Assembly: GCF_949152225.1 (NCBI RefSeq)
Contig: NZ_CASCJC010000001.1
Span: 558,001 to 622,000 of the forward strand
Length of the DNA: 64,000 nt
Direction of reading: 5' to 3'
From: Ligilactobacillus sp900765635
GTDB taxonomy: Bacteria; Bacillota; Bacilli; Lactobacillales; Lactobacillaceae
The translations under genes were made by a program, and so were the position numbers. Each line of letters begins with the position of its first letter. The first letter of the stretch is position 1. The notes below the pieces were generated by a model, which worked only from the letters and a program-made list of their open reading frames with translations, had not been told where the DNA came from and made no database searches. Of this stretch, positions 9,034-17,394 are shown in pieces.

Positions 9034-9060
9034 AAGATAGTTTTTACTCTATCTTTTTTA
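9034..9060 (+). terminator. Orphan terminator-like hairpin
   Basis: AAGATAG (9034-9040), an 8-base loop, CTATCTT (9049-9055), then a T run. It points along the plus strand although no plus-strand gene precedes it; it lies just upstream of the ABC-F promoter. Confidence 0.5.
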
Positions 9061-9336
9061 TTATACTGAAAATAATGAAAAAAAGTAGACTTGTATTTTT
9101 GATGAAAAATGTTATTGTTTTAGAGCTTAGATTAAATTGACATAGTAATAAGTTTTCGCTGATATATGCTACATCATACTTAAATATCCAATTGTAAAAT
9201 GATAAAGCGTGTTAAGTAATTGAGTTTATTGTTTGTACTAAATAAAGCTAGTAGCGTAACTGATAAATTTTTGTAAATATAAAAAGTTTTTTGTATTTTT
9301 TCTTGATTAAAAAAGCGCGAAATTTTTTCTGAAAGT

Positions 9337-9355
9337 TTGTGAAATAGTTACATAA
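9337..9355. promoter_or_regulatory. Candidate Rex operator
   Basis: TTGTGAAATAGTTACATAA resembles the Rex site (TTGTGAA-n-TTCACAA): the left half is perfect, the right half has mismatches. It lies upstream of rex, consistent with weak autoregulation by NADH/NAD ratio. Inference from motif similarity only. Confidence 0.4.
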
Positions 9356-9402
9356 CGTTTTTAAAAAAAGGGATAAGACGGCATTTTTTTTGTGCAGAAT
9401 AG

Positions 9403-9431
9403 TTCAAATTTAAATACGCGTATGTTAAAAT
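9403..9431 (+). promoter_or_regulatory. Promoter of rex
   Basis: TTCAAA at 9403-9408, a 17-base spacer, TAAAAT at 9426-9431 with an extended-10 TG at 9423-9424. The spacer contains a perfect 10-base palindrome, ATACGCGTAT (9414-9423). Confidence 0.5.
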
Positions 9432-9471
9432 TGATGTATATAGTTTTAATAGGAAAGGAGTCTAGGTTTGA

Positions 9472-10110
9472 ATGGTAGCAGCTACAATTCCACAAGCAAC
9501 CGCAAAAAGACTACCAATTTATTATCGTTATTTAAATATTTTGGCTGATTCTGGTAAAAAGCGTGTTTCTTCAACGGAATTAGCAGAAGCAGTTAAGGTT
9601 GATTCTGCCACTATCAGACGAGACTTTTCATATTTTGGAGCATTAGGGAAACGTGGTTATGGTTATGACGTTGAAAGTTTACTAGAATTTTTCAAGAAAA
9701 CTTTGAATCAAGATAAGCTAACTAATGTAGCCTTAATTGGTGTCGGTAATTTGGGACATGCGTTGTTAAACTTTAACTTCCATAAAAGCAATAATGTGCG
9801 TATTAGTGCGGCCTTTGATATTAATGAAGAAATCACTGGTACAATTCAAAGTGGTGTTCCAATTTATCCAATGTCTGATATGAAAGAACAATTAACTGTA
9901 CAACAAATTGAAGTTGTAATCTTAACCGTTCCTTCATCGGTTGCGCAAAAGGTAACTGATGAGTTAACCGAAGTGGGGGTTAAAGGTATTTTAAACTTTA
10001 CCCCGTTACGTATCACTGTGCCTGAGACAGTTCGGGTGCAAAATGTTGATTTAACTAATGAATTACAAACATTAGTTTACTTCTTGGATCATTTTGGACC
10101 AGGTAAATAA
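9472..10110 (+). CDS. rex: Redox-sensing transcriptional repressor Rex
   Basis: Senses the NADH/NAD+ ratio and represses fermentation and respiration genes when NADH is low. 212 residues. Residues about 1-80 form a winged helix (VSSTELAEAVKVDSATIRRD, then FGALGKRGYGYDV). A Rossmann NAD(H) domain follows with GVGNLGHALL, and a C-terminal helix (ELQTLVYFLDHF) gives domain swapping. GGAG lies 11 bases before the ATG. Monocistronic, with a terminator directly downstream. Confidence 0.95.
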   Translation: MVAATIPQATAKRLPIYYRYLNILADSGKKRVSSTELAEAVKVDSATIRRDFSYFGALGKRGYGYDVESLLEFFKKTLNQDKLTNVALIGVGNLGHALLNFNFHKSNNVRISAAFDINEEITGTIQSGVPIYPMSDMKEQLTVQQIEVVILTVPSSVAQKVTDELTEVGVKGILNFTPLRITVPETVRVQNVDLTNELQTLVYFLDHFGPGK

Positions 10111-10112
10111 AA

Positions 10113-10145
10113 AATTCCCAAGTTTTCATGCTTGGGAATTTTTTT
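10113..10145. terminator. Bidirectional terminator between rex and the CPBP gene
   Basis: AATTCCCAAG (10113-10122) and CTTGGGAATT (10131-10140) with A and T runs outside; serves both convergent genes. Confidence 0.88.
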
Positions 10146-10779
10146 ATTGAAAATTAAGCCACAAGACGATAGCGTTCATGATTAGATGTGCTAAAATCGG
10201 CGCTAAAATAGTATGACTATAGCGATAACAAAGTGCCAAAAGCATTCCAATCAACCAATAGGTTAGATAATGCCCATCACCATGAGCGACACTAAATAAC
10301 ATGCTTGAAGCGACTAAACATAGCCCAATATTAAAGTAATCACTTAGGTTACCATATAAAACTTTACGAAAGATTAATTCTTCGCAAATTGGAGCACAAA
10401 TAACGATGACGATTAAATAATAAGGATATTTTTGTGTAATAGCTATCAAAAGATTGGTATTTTGTGAAAAGGCAGGTTGATGCAAAAAAATATTTTCAAA
10501 GTAAAGTCCAAATGTCTGGACGATAAAAAGTCCAATGCTTGTGCCTAAAATTAATAAGCTTAATCTTAGTTTATTAATTTTAACACCTTGCTCAATCTTG
10601 TTAGAAGCTTGATAGTGATGGTTTAAGCTTAGTAAGACTATGATCAAGCAAAGATTTAAAATAGTTAATATTGGATATAAGAAATCATTATTGGCAATAA
10701 ATTGTCCACATAAAAGTTCTAACAGATTAAAGCCTAAATAAGTTGTCAGTAAAGCTAAAATATTTTTTTGCAGTGTCAT
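10144..10779 (-). CDS. CPBP family intramembrane metalloprotease
   Basis: A 211-residue, very hydrophobic protein with about six predicted membrane helices. The Abi/CPBP (CAAX protease and bacteriocin-processing) signature is present: EE-x3-R in CEELIFRKVLYG, FSVAHGDGH and a third motif with LAHLIMNA. AGGAGG lies before the ATG. It corresponds in position to ydiL, which precedes groES in Bacillus. Substrate unknown; family members include bacteriocin self-immunity proteins and prenyl-protein proteases. Confidence 0.85.
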   Translation of the reverse strand: MTLQKNILALLTTYLGFNLLELLCGQFIANNDFLYPILTILNLCLIIVLLSLNHHYQASNKIEQGVKINKLRLSLLILGTSIGLFIVQTFGLYFENIFLHQPAFSQNTNLLIAITQKYPYYLIVIVICAPICEELIFRKVLYGNLSDYFNIGLCLVASSMLFSVAHGDGHYLTYWLIGMLLALCYRYSHTILAPILAHLIMNAIVLWLNFQ

Positions 10780-10904
10780 CTTTAATCCTCCTAAAAAACT
10801 GTTTGTATTATAGCATTCTTTAGTAAAAGATTAAAGAAAGACTACAATTAGCAGATTATTTTTCAGATGAAAAAGCTTGATTTAACAGGCTTTATCGCTA
10901 AAAA

Positions 10905-10931
10905 TTAGCACTCGACGCTTGAGAGTGATAA
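10905..10931. promoter_or_regulatory. CIRCE operator 1 (HrcA site)
   Basis: TTAGCACTC, a 9-base spacer, GAGTGATAA: one mismatch from the CIRCE consensus TTAGCACTC-N9-GAGTGCTAA. It sits just upstream of the groES -35 box. Confidence 0.92.
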
Positions 10932-10938
10932 AAAAAGC

Positions 10939-10967
10939 TTGCATTTTTGGATGAAAGTGATTATAGT
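10939..10967 (+). promoter_or_regulatory. groESL promoter
   Basis: TTGCAT (10939-10944), a 17-base spacer, TATAGT (10962-10967): a vegetative sigma-A-type promoter lying between two CIRCE operators. Confidence 0.8.
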
Positions 10968-10982
10968 AGTAATTGTAAGTTG

Positions 10983-11009
10983 TTAGCACTCTAGTTAAGC
11001 AAGTGCTAA
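10983..11009. promoter_or_regulatory. CIRCE operator 2 (HrcA site)
   Basis: TTAGCACTC, nine bases, AAGTGCTAA: one mismatch from consensus. It lies in the 5' leader, immediately before the groES ribosome site. Confidence 0.92.
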
Positions 11010-11029
11010 AAAAGATGGAGGGATCTACA

Positions 11030-11314
11030 GTGCTTAAACCATTAGGAGATAGAATTATTTTAGAAGTTCAAAAAGAAGAAGAACAAACAGTTGGTGGAAT
11101 TGTTTTGGCAAGTAATGCTAAAGAAAAACCACAAACTGGTAAAGTTGTTGCTGTGGGTGCGGGTCGTGTCTTAGAAAATGGTCAAAAAGTTACACCAGCT
11201 GTGACAGTCGGCGACGTTGTTTTCTTTGACAAATTTGCAGGGACAGAAGTTAAATATGAAGATCAAAAATATTTAGTCGTACGTGAAGGCGACATCATTG
11301 CAATTGTCGACTAA
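11030..11314 (+). CDS. groES: Co-chaperonin GroES
   Basis: Heptameric lid of the GroEL folding chamber. 94 residues from GTG 11030 (VLKPLGDRIILEV), with GGAGGG 7 bases upstream; an in-frame GTG at 11003 would add nine residues that do not belong to the family and lies inside CIRCE 2. The mobile loop (EEEQTVGGIVLASNAKEKPQ) and VGDVVFFDKFAGTEV are normal. First gene of groES-groEL, controlled by two CIRCE operators. Confidence 0.97.
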   Translation: MLKPLGDRIILEVQKEEEQTVGGIVLASNAKEKPQTGKVVAVGAGRVLENGQKVTPAVTVGDVVFFDKFAGTEVKYEDQKYLVVREGDIIAIVD

Positions 11315-11347
11315 GATAATTAGATTTTAGATAAGGTGGAAAATAAA

Positions 11348-12964
11348 ATGGCAAAAGAAATTAAATTTTCAGAAGATGCACGTTCAAAAATGTTAGCCGG
11401 TGTAGATAAATTAGCAAACACCGTTAAATCAACAATTGGTCCTAAAGGTCGTAACGTTGTTTTAGAACAATCTTTTGGTTCTCCAACAATTACAAACGAT
11501 GGGGTTACAATTGCTAAGGCCATCGAATTAGAAGATCATTTTGAAAACATGGGTGCAAAGCTTGTGGCAGAAGTTGCTTCTAAGACAAATGATATTGCTG
11601 GTGATGGTACCACAACAGCTACTGTTTTAACTCAAGCAATTGTTAATGAAGGTATGAAAAATGTGACGGCTGGTGCAAACCCAGTTGGAATCAGAATCGG
11701 GATTGAAAAAGCTACCGCAGCAGCTGTTGATGCTTTGCATGCAATGTCTCATTCCGTAGAATCTAAGAGTGATATTGCACAAATCGCCGCAATTTCTTCT
11801 GCTAGTGAAGAAACAGGGGCTTTGATTGCTGATGCGATGGAACGTGTTGGTAACGATGGTGTGATTACAATTGAAGAATCTAAAGGAATTGATACTTCTT
11901 TAGATGTTGTTGAAGGGATGCAATTTGACCGTGGTTATCTTTCACAATACATGGTAACTGACGAAGATAAGATGGAAGCCGAATTAGAAAATCCATACAT
12001 CTTGTTGACAGACAAGAAGATTTCTAACATTCAAGAAGTTTTACCATTATTACAAAGCATCGTACAACAAGGTCGTCCATTATTGATCATTGCCGATGAT
12101 GTTGATGGCGAAGCCTTACCAACCTTAGTGTTAAACAAGATTCGTGGGACATTTAACGTGGTTGCTGTGAAGGCACCTGGTTTTGGTGATCGTCGTAAAG
12201 AAATGTTACAAGATATTGCGATCTTAACTGGTGCAACGGTAATTACGGATGATTTAGGTTTACAATTAAAAGACACAACGATTGAACAATTAGGTTCCGC
12301 TGGTAAAGTGACTGTAACTAAAGAAAATACGACAATCGTCGAAGGTGCGGGTATTAAAGAACAAATCGGCGAACGTGTAGCGCAAATTAAAAAACAAATT
12401 GAAGATACAACTTCTGATTTCGATCGTGAAAAATTACAAGAACGTTTGGCTAAATTAGCCGGCGGGGTAGCGGTTATTAAAGTTGGGGCTGCTACTGAAA
12501 CAGAATTAAAAGAACGTAAATACCGCATTGAAGATGCTTTGAACGCAACACGTGCTGCGGTTGAAGAAGGTTTTGTGCCAGGTGGTGGTACTGCCTTAGT
12601 AAATGTTATTGATAGTGTTGCAGCTTTACAGGAAAGTGGCGATGTGCAAACTGGGATTAACATTGTTAAACGTGCTTTAGAAGAACCAGTTCGTCAAATT
12701 GCTATCAATGCTGGTAAAGAAGGTTCTGTAATCGTTGAAAAACTTAAGGAACAAAACCCAGGTGTTGGTTACAACGCAGCAACCGACGAATGGGTAGACA
12801 TGATTGCATGCGGAATTGTTGATCCTACTAAGGTAACACGTTCTGCTTTACAAAACGCCGCTTCTGTTTCTGCTTTATTATTAACAACCGAAGCAGTTGT
12901 AGCCGATAAGCCAGAACCAAAACAAGAAATGCCAATGCCAAATCCTGGAATGGGCATGATGTAA
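11348..12964 (+). CDS. groEL: Chaperonin GroEL
   Basis: ATP-dependent 60-kDa chaperonin. ATG 11348 with AAGGTGGA upstream gives 538 residues, normal for lactobacilli. Clear motifs: IGPKGRNVV, the ATP site GDGTTTATVL, the allosteric/hinge region, AAVEEGFVPGGGTAL and the C-terminal Gly-Met-rich tail (PNPGMGMM). Second gene of the groESL operon, 33 bases after groES. Codon use is strongly biased, as expected for high expression. Confidence 0.98.
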   Translation: MAKEIKFSEDARSKMLAGVDKLANTVKSTIGPKGRNVVLEQSFGSPTITNDGVTIAKAIELEDHFENMGAKLVAEVASKTNDIAGDGTTTATVLTQAIVNEGMKNVTAGANPVGIRIGIEKATAAAVDALHAMSHSVESKSDIAQIAAISSASEETGALIADAMERVGNDGVITIEESKGIDTSLDVVEGMQFDRGYLSQYMVTDEDKMEAELENPYILLTDKKISNIQEVLPLLQSIVQQGRPLLIIADDVDGEALPTLVLNKIRGTFNVVAVKAPGFGDRRKEMLQDIAILTGATVITDDLGLQLKDTTIEQLGSAGKVTVTKENTTIVEGAGIKEQIGERVAQIKKQIEDTTSDFDREKLQERLAKLAGGVAVIKVGAATETELKERKYRIEDALNATRAAVEEGFVPGGGTALVNVIDSVAALQESGDVQTGINIVKRALEEPVRQIAINAGKEGSVIVEKLKEQNPGVGYNAATDEWVDMIACGIVDPTKVTRSALQNAASVSALLLTTEAVVADKPEPKQEMPMPNPGMGMM

Positions 12965-13010
12965 GCTAATTAGTTTTTCAATTAGTATTATTGATTTATA
13001 AAACAAGCTA

Positions 13011-13057
13011 ATAGATGGATGTTTCTTTGAATTGACAAAGGAGCATCTATTTTTTTA
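13011..13057 (+). terminator. groESL terminator
   Basis: ATAGATG (13011-13017) pairs with CATCTAT (13044-13050), extended inward by TTTCTTTG/CAAAGGA, and is followed by seven T. Confidence 0.85.
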
Positions 13058-13201
13058 TTAGTAAAAAGCTTTGTTTAAAGAAATAAAGATTAACACATAT
13101 TTAAATTTTGAAGTATAGGCGAGTTTTTATGGAAAATTTATAACAAAATTGTCCAAATATGGTAAGATAATAATGATACCATAGTGAAGGTTACAGGCCT
13201 T

Positions 13202-13222
13202 TTAGCAAACGCGTTTTGCTAA
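13202..13222 (+). repeat. Hairpin in the tagO leader
   Basis: TTAGCAAA (13202-13209), loop CGCGT, TTTGCTAA (13215-13222). It lies about 8 bases before the AGAGGA ribosome site of tagO and has no T run, so it is more likely an mRNA leader hairpin or operator than a terminator. Confidence 0.5.
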
Positions 13223-13242
13223 TAAAAGAAAGAGGACAATTT

Positions 13243-14352
13243 ATGTATACAGTTATTGCGTCACTTTTTGTGACTACAATACTTGCGGTTATCTTGGTAC
13301 CTTTTGTAAGAAAGTTAGCATTTAAGGTGAATGCTGTTGATAACCCAAATGCACGTAGAATAAATAAAACTCCCATGCCAACTATGGGAGGCTTAGCAAT
13401 TTTTATCGCTTTTAATGTTGTTAATTTTACTTTACTAAAAAATCAATTTCCAATAGGACAGTTAGGTGCGCTTTTCATTGCAGAATGTATTATTTTAGCC
13501 ACAGGCATCTTAGATGATATTTATGAATTAAAACCTTGGCAAAAGGTAGTAGGAATTACCTTAGCTGCTTTAATCGTGTATTTTGCCGCTAGTGTTCGTA
13601 TGACAACCTTAACTTTACCGTTTTTTGGTGTTGTTTATCTAGGGTGGTTAAGTTTACCATTGACGATTATTTGGATTTTAGCAATTACTAATGCGATTAA
13701 TTTGATTGATGGATTAGATGGATTAGCGACAGGTGTTGCTATTATTGCCTTGACGACAAGTGCATTGACTGGATTTTTCTTTTTAAACGTAACAAATACA
13801 TTTGTTTCGATTATGATGTTTAATTTGGTCGCTGCATTGGTTGGATTTTTACCTTATAATTTCAATCCAGCTAGTATTTATTTAGGCGATACCGGGGCTT
13901 TATTTATCGGCTTTATGATTTCGGTGTTTTCGCTATATGGACTAAAAAATGCAACGTTTATTACGATTATTATTCCCGTTGTAATCTTGGGGGTACCAAT
14001 AACGGATACTTTATATGCGATTTTACGGCGTCTGTTAAACAAACAACCAATTTCTCAACCAGATAAACATCATTTACATCATCGCTTGTTGCAAATGGGG
14101 CTATCACATCGGCAAACAGTATTAGTGATTTATGGAATTGCCTTGATTTTTTCATTTATTGCGTTACTTTACCCACTATCTAGCTTTTGGGGATCTGTTT
14201 TATTGACGATTGCGACCTTGTTTGGACTAGAAATTTTTGTTGAAGTAATCGGCCTAGTCGGCAAAGATCGGCGGCCTTTATTAAATTTGATTAGACGTTT
14301 GACTGTCGGATCTTTGAGTGATGAATATAAAAATAAAAGACATAAAGACTGA
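13243..14352 (+). CDS. tagO: UDP-GlcNAc:undecaprenyl-phosphate GlcNAc-1-phosphate transferase
   Basis: Polytopic enzyme (MraY/WecA/TagO family) that starts wall teichoic acid and other lipid-linked glycopolymers. ATG 13243 has GAGGAC upstream; the frame open from a TTG at 13216 starts within the leader hairpin. 369 residues with about ten membrane helices. Catalytic motifs: DDIYELKPWQK (Asp-Asp), NAINLIDGLDGLATG, LGDTGALFIGF and the cytoplasmic HHLHHRLLQMG loop characteristic of TagO/WecA rather than MraY. Transcribed alone. Confidence 0.92.
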   Translation: MYTVIASLFVTTILAVILVPFVRKLAFKVNAVDNPNARRINKTPMPTMGGLAIFIAFNVVNFTLLKNQFPIGQLGALFIAECIILATGILDDIYELKPWQKVVGITLAALIVYFAASVRMTTLTLPFFGVVYLGWLSLPLTIIWILAITNAINLIDGLDGLATGVAIIALTTSALTGFFFLNVTNTFVSIMMFNLVAALVGFLPYNFNPASIYLGDTGALFIGFMISVFSLYGLKNATFITIIIPVVILGVPITDTLYAILRRLLNKQPISQPDKHHLHHRLLQMGLSHRQTVLVIYGIALIFSFIALLYPLSSFWGSVLLTIATLFGLEIFVEVIGLVGKDRRPLLNLIRRLTVGSLSDEYKNKRHKD

Positions 14353-14360
14353 GTATTGAT

Positions 14361-14400
14361 ATGCACCCTCTTTGCTGGATATCCAGTAAAGAGGGTGCAT
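14361..14400. repeat. 40-base near-perfect palindrome after tagO
   Basis: Arms at 14361-14380 and 14381-14400 are inverted copies with a single G-T wobble and essentially no loop. It begins nine bases after the tagO stop and has no immediate T tract; the nearest (CCTTTTTTAT) is 12 bases further on. Possibly a terminator variant or a small palindromic repeat. Confidence 0.7.
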
Positions 14401-14419
14401 GTTATATTCAGCCTTTTTT

Positions 14420-14447
14420 ATACAAAAAAGCCCTGTAAGATAGGGCT
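14420..14447 (-). terminator. yigZ terminator
   Basis: On the minus strand AGCCCT, a short loop and AGGGCT (14429-14447) are followed by six T, just after the yigZ stop codon. Confidence 0.8.
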
Positions 14448-14450
14448 AAA

Positions 14451-15089
14451 TTAAAGTTTGACTTCAATTTCATGAAATTTTTCTTTTCCAATGGTGATAT
14501 CGATTTGAGCATTGAAAAGTTCGGTGATTTGAGCACAAAATGTTTCAATTTCATCGTTATCAAGCGCAAAACAAACTGTTACATTTTCGGTATAAATAGT
14601 GTCAGTAATAGGAATTTGTTTGTTTTCTAAGAAGTTTTGCAGTTTACCAAGATTAGGATAGTTTAGGCTTAAATTTAACTCGCGTTGCAAGACTTTTTTG
14701 ACAATTCCCGTGTGTCTAATTGCCTCTGAAGCTGCCTTACTGTAGGCACGAATCAAACCACCAGTTCCTAGTTTGATACCACCAAAATAACGGGTTACAA
14801 CAACTGTTGTATCATGAAGTTGCATCTTTTCTAAAACATCTAAAATAGGGACGCCAGCTGTACCAGAAGGTTCGCCATTATCACTTTGACGTTTAATTTG
14901 ATTGTTTGGTCCAATCACATATGCAAAACAATTGTGTGTGGCTTGGCGGTGAAGGGTTTTGATTTTTTCAATGAATGTTTCAGCTTCTTCTTTAGTTGTA
15001 GTGCGCGCAACATTACAAATAAACTGCGATTTTTTAATGACAATTTCATGTGTTCCTGTATCTTTAATTGTTAAATATAGATCAGACAT
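14451..15089 (-). CDS. yigZ: YigZ/IMPACT family protein
   Basis: 212 residues: an N-terminal UPF0029/IMPACT domain (about 1-115; KKSQFICNVA, THNCFAYVIG, DNGEPSGTAGVPIL, TRYFGGIKLGTGGLIRAY) and a C-terminal DUF1949 ferredoxin-like domain. The biochemical role is not settled; the family is linked to translation or proline-peptide metabolism in annotation only. AAAGGA before the ATG. Divergent from comFA, the usual arrangement in Lactobacillales. Confidence 0.9.
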   Translation of the reverse strand: MSDLYLTIKDTGTHEIVIKKSQFICNVARTTTKEEAETFIEKIKTLHRQATHNCFAYVIGPNNQIKRQSDNGEPSGTAGVPILDVLEKMQLHDTTVVVTRYFGGIKLGTGGLIRAYSKAASEAIRHTGIVKKVLQRELNLSLNYPNLGKLQNFLENKQIPITDTIYTENVTVCFALDNDEIETFCAQITELFNAQIDITIGKEKFHEIEVKL

Positions 15090-15156
15090 TTTGTTTTTCC
15101 TTTCTTTAGTTTCATGATAAATTCTACCATAAATTGAAAAAAGATGTGCTTTTTTA

Positions 15157-15165
15157 CGTATTTAA
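15157..15165 (+). promoter_or_regulatory. Candidate competence-sigma -10 element of comFA
   Basis: CGTATTTAA, 17 bases before the comFA ATG and just upstream of TAGGAGG. The identical 9-mer occupies the matching place before comGA (42374-42382). Confidence 0.5.
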
Positions 15166-15182
15166 AGTAGGAGGTAGATAGC

Positions 15183-16517
15183 ATGGAACTTTCTGAATTA
15201 TATGGACGGCGCATTCCAGCAAGCCAAGTTCCTAAAGAATTGTTGGTTAATCAACAGATACGAAAATATCCCATGATTAAAGTAGAGAAAAAAACGATTC
15301 GCTGTTTACGTTGTGGTCAAGTAACGCCTAAGCAAGTAGCTTATTTGCCTGATAATCAGTATTATTGTCCAAGTTGTATTTTATTAGATCGCATGAGTAC
15401 ACTTGATTATTTAGTCGGTGTAGATGAACCTAACGCTTTTGTTAAGGAAAACTCAGAAGTGTTAACTTGGCAAGGTAAGTTATCCAAGTATCAACAACAA
15501 TGTTCAAATGAACTTAAAAAATACGTTACTAGTGGTCATAAACATTTACTTTGGGCAGTTACTGGTGCAGGAAAAACCGAGATGTTGTTTGAATTGCTAG
15601 CACAAAATTTGCAAGAACAAAAAAGAATATGTCTAGCTTCACCTAGAGTTGATGTATGTAACGAACTTTATCCCAGATTACAACAAGCTTTTGGAAGGAC
15701 AGACATTCAGTTATTACATGGTTCAGCTAATCAAAGCTATCGCTACACCCAATTAGTTATTTCTACGACGCATCAGCTTTTACGTTTTTATCATGCCTTT
15801 GATCTTTTAATCATTGATGAGGTTGATGCATTTCCTTTCGTGCATAATCGACAATTAGAATATGCAACCAAGCAAGCATTAAAAGTAGATGGAGCCTTGC
15901 TATATTTAACAGCTACACCAGATAAAGATTTACAAGCTAAAATCAAGCGTCATGAGTTTAGCGTTAGTTATTTACCGATGCGTTTTCATACGCATCCATT
16001 ACCGCAAGCCAAAGTATTATTGCGCCCTAATTGGCAAGAAAAGTTACAAGGTAAGCATAAATTAGCACATTTAGATAAAATTTTAGCCAACTGGATTAAA
16101 CGCCAAGAACCATTTTTGCTTTTTGTGCCACGCATTTCTTTACTACAACCTGTATTTGAAGCAATGCAAAATTTATTTCCAACACTAAAGGGGCAAACGG
16201 TCTATGCTAATGATGAACAACGAATTGAAAAAGTCCTGGCGATGCGGCAAGGTGAGTTTCAATATTTGGTTACAACTACAATTTTAGAGCGTGGGGTAAC
16301 TTTTGCACGCTTAAATATTTTAATTTTGGGAGCTGATGATGAAGTCTTTAGTCTATCTGCTTTGGTTCAAATTGCTGGACGGGCAGGGCGAAGTTTACAA
16401 CGACCTAAAGGTGATGTGTATTTTGTTTGTCACGAATATACTAAAACTATTAAAGGAGCAATTAAGCAAATTAAGTACTTAAATCAAAAAGCACAAAGGA
16501 TGTTGCATGATGGCTAA
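15183..16517 (+). CDS. comFA: Competence protein ComFA, DNA helicase/translocase
   Basis: Superfamily 2 ATPase that drives single-stranded DNA through the competence channel. 444 residues. An N-terminal four-cysteine zinc motif (CLRCG ... CPSC, residues about 40-62) is followed by Walker A AVTGAGKTEM, the DEVD box (IIDEVDAF), motif III LTATP and motif VI QIAGRAGRS. All motifs are intact, so the protein should be functional. AGGAGG precedes the ATG. Overlaps comFC by 11 bases. Confidence 0.95.
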   Translation: MELSELYGRRIPASQVPKELLVNQQIRKYPMIKVEKKTIRCLRCGQVTPKQVAYLPDNQYYCPSCILLDRMSTLDYLVGVDEPNAFVKENSEVLTWQGKLSKYQQQCSNELKKYVTSGHKHLLWAVTGAGKTEMLFELLAQNLQEQKRICLASPRVDVCNELYPRLQQAFGRTDIQLLHGSANQSYRYTQLVISTTHQLLRFYHAFDLLIIDEVDAFPFVHNRQLEYATKQALKVDGALLYLTATPDKDLQAKIKRHEFSVSYLPMRFHTHPLPQAKVLLRPNWQEKLQGKHKLAHLDKILANWIKRQEPFLLFVPRISLLQPVFEAMQNLFPTLKGQTVYANDEQRIEKVLAMRQGEFQYLVTTTILERGVTFARLNILILGADDEVFSLSALVQIAGRAGRSLQRPKGDVYFVCHEYTKTIKGAIKQIKYLNQKAQRMLHDG

Positions 16518-17202
16518 TTGTTTATTATGTGGGCGCTATTTGACTGATAAGTTTAGTTTTGGATGGTTATTTTCATGGCAAAAAATTATGACAACTTATG
16601 TTTGTCCGCGATGTTTGGCGCAATTTGAATCGTTACAAATAACGAGTTGTTGTCCAGGCTGTGGTCGTAAGCAGGAAACAAATGATTTATGTAAGGATTG
16701 TCAGCGTTGGCAAAAAATGGGGCTCGAACTCTTGAACAATAAAGCTTTGTATGTATACAACCAAAATATGATGAAAGATTATATTGAACGCTATAAATTT
16801 ATGGGAGATTATCGTTGGCGCTTAGTTTTTCAAGAGCAATTTAGTCGTTTTGTTTTACAAAATTATTCCAAAGATTATATATATTGTCCAATACCAGTTG
16901 ATAAACAAACCTATCAAACGAGGGGATTTAATCAGGTTATAGGACTATGTAAAGGTTTTAAGTTGACAGAATTAGTAGCATTTAAAGAGATAAAAGAGCG
17001 CAAGAAACAATCACATAAAACAAGGAAGCAACGAATGCTGACTGAACAACCTTTTATTTATATAGGACCAATTGATTTAAAGCAGCAAAATGTTGTTTTA
17101 CTAGATGATATTTACACTACTGGACGGACGTTATATCATGCAGCAAATCTGTTAAGACAACATAATGCAGGCATGATTAAATCAATTACTTTAGCACGTT
17201 AA
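16507..17202 (+). CDS. comFC: Competence protein ComFC (phosphoribosyltransferase-like)
   Basis: Required for DNA uptake with ComFA; also called ComF/GntX-like. 231 residues. The N-terminal zinc fingers (CLLCG, CPRC, CCPGCG, CKDC) and the C-terminal PRTase PRPP loop VVLLDDIYTTGRTL are both present and intact. AAAGGATG serves as ribosome site; ATG 16507 or the adjacent ATG 16510 could start. Second and last gene of the comF operon. Confidence 0.93.
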   Translation: MMANCLLCGRYLTDKFSFGWLFSWQKIMTTYVCPRCLAQFESLQITSCCPGCGRKQETNDLCKDCQRWQKMGLELLNNKALYVYNQNMMKDYIERYKFMGDYRWRLVFQEQFSRFVLQNYSKDYIYCPIPVDKQTYQTRGFNQVIGLCKGFKLTELVAFKEIKERKKQSHKTRKQRMLTEQPFIYIGPIDLKQQNVVLLDDIYTTGRTLYHAANLLRQHNAGMIKSITLAR

Positions 17203-17365
17203 AAAAAATTGTAAACGCTTCACAAGGTTAGGATAAAACTTTTTTGTTGATTTTTAATACGTTATTTTTTGTAAAACAACCTTTTATGCGTTTTTTAGTA
17301 TATAAAATAAATAAAAAAACACGTTTTAATATATCGAAAAAATTGTCGAAATTAGGTGGAAATAT

Positions 17366-17394
17366 TTGTTAATTTAATCGTTTTCTATTATAAT
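17366..17394 (+). promoter_or_regulatory. hpf promoter
   Basis: TTGTTA (17366-17371), exactly 17 bases, TATAAT (17389-17394). The leader is about 80 bases and contains a small hairpin, CGACT/AGTCG, directly upstream of the AAAGGAGAGG ribosome site. Confidence 0.75.

Larger units (their letters stand above)
8885..9471. other. 587-base intergenic region between divergent ABC-F gene and rex
   Basis: No convincing protein gene. It holds the minus-strand promoter and roughly 130-base leader of the ABC-F gene, a plus-strand terminator-like hairpin at 9034-9060, AT-rich DNA at about 9060-9330, a Rex-like operator and the rex promoter. The ABC-F leader can form small hairpins (AAGTGT/ACACTT and AATATCT/AGATATT) and contains two short ATG frames (ATG CAA ATT TAA, and one at ATG GTA CAC overlapping the gene), so attenuation is possible. 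Confidence 0.6.

Noticed and set aside
12031..12663. 210-codon minus-strand frame inside groEL
   Set aside because: Long only because groEL codon bias removes stops on the opposite strand; composition is Ser/Thr/Pro-rich with no motif.
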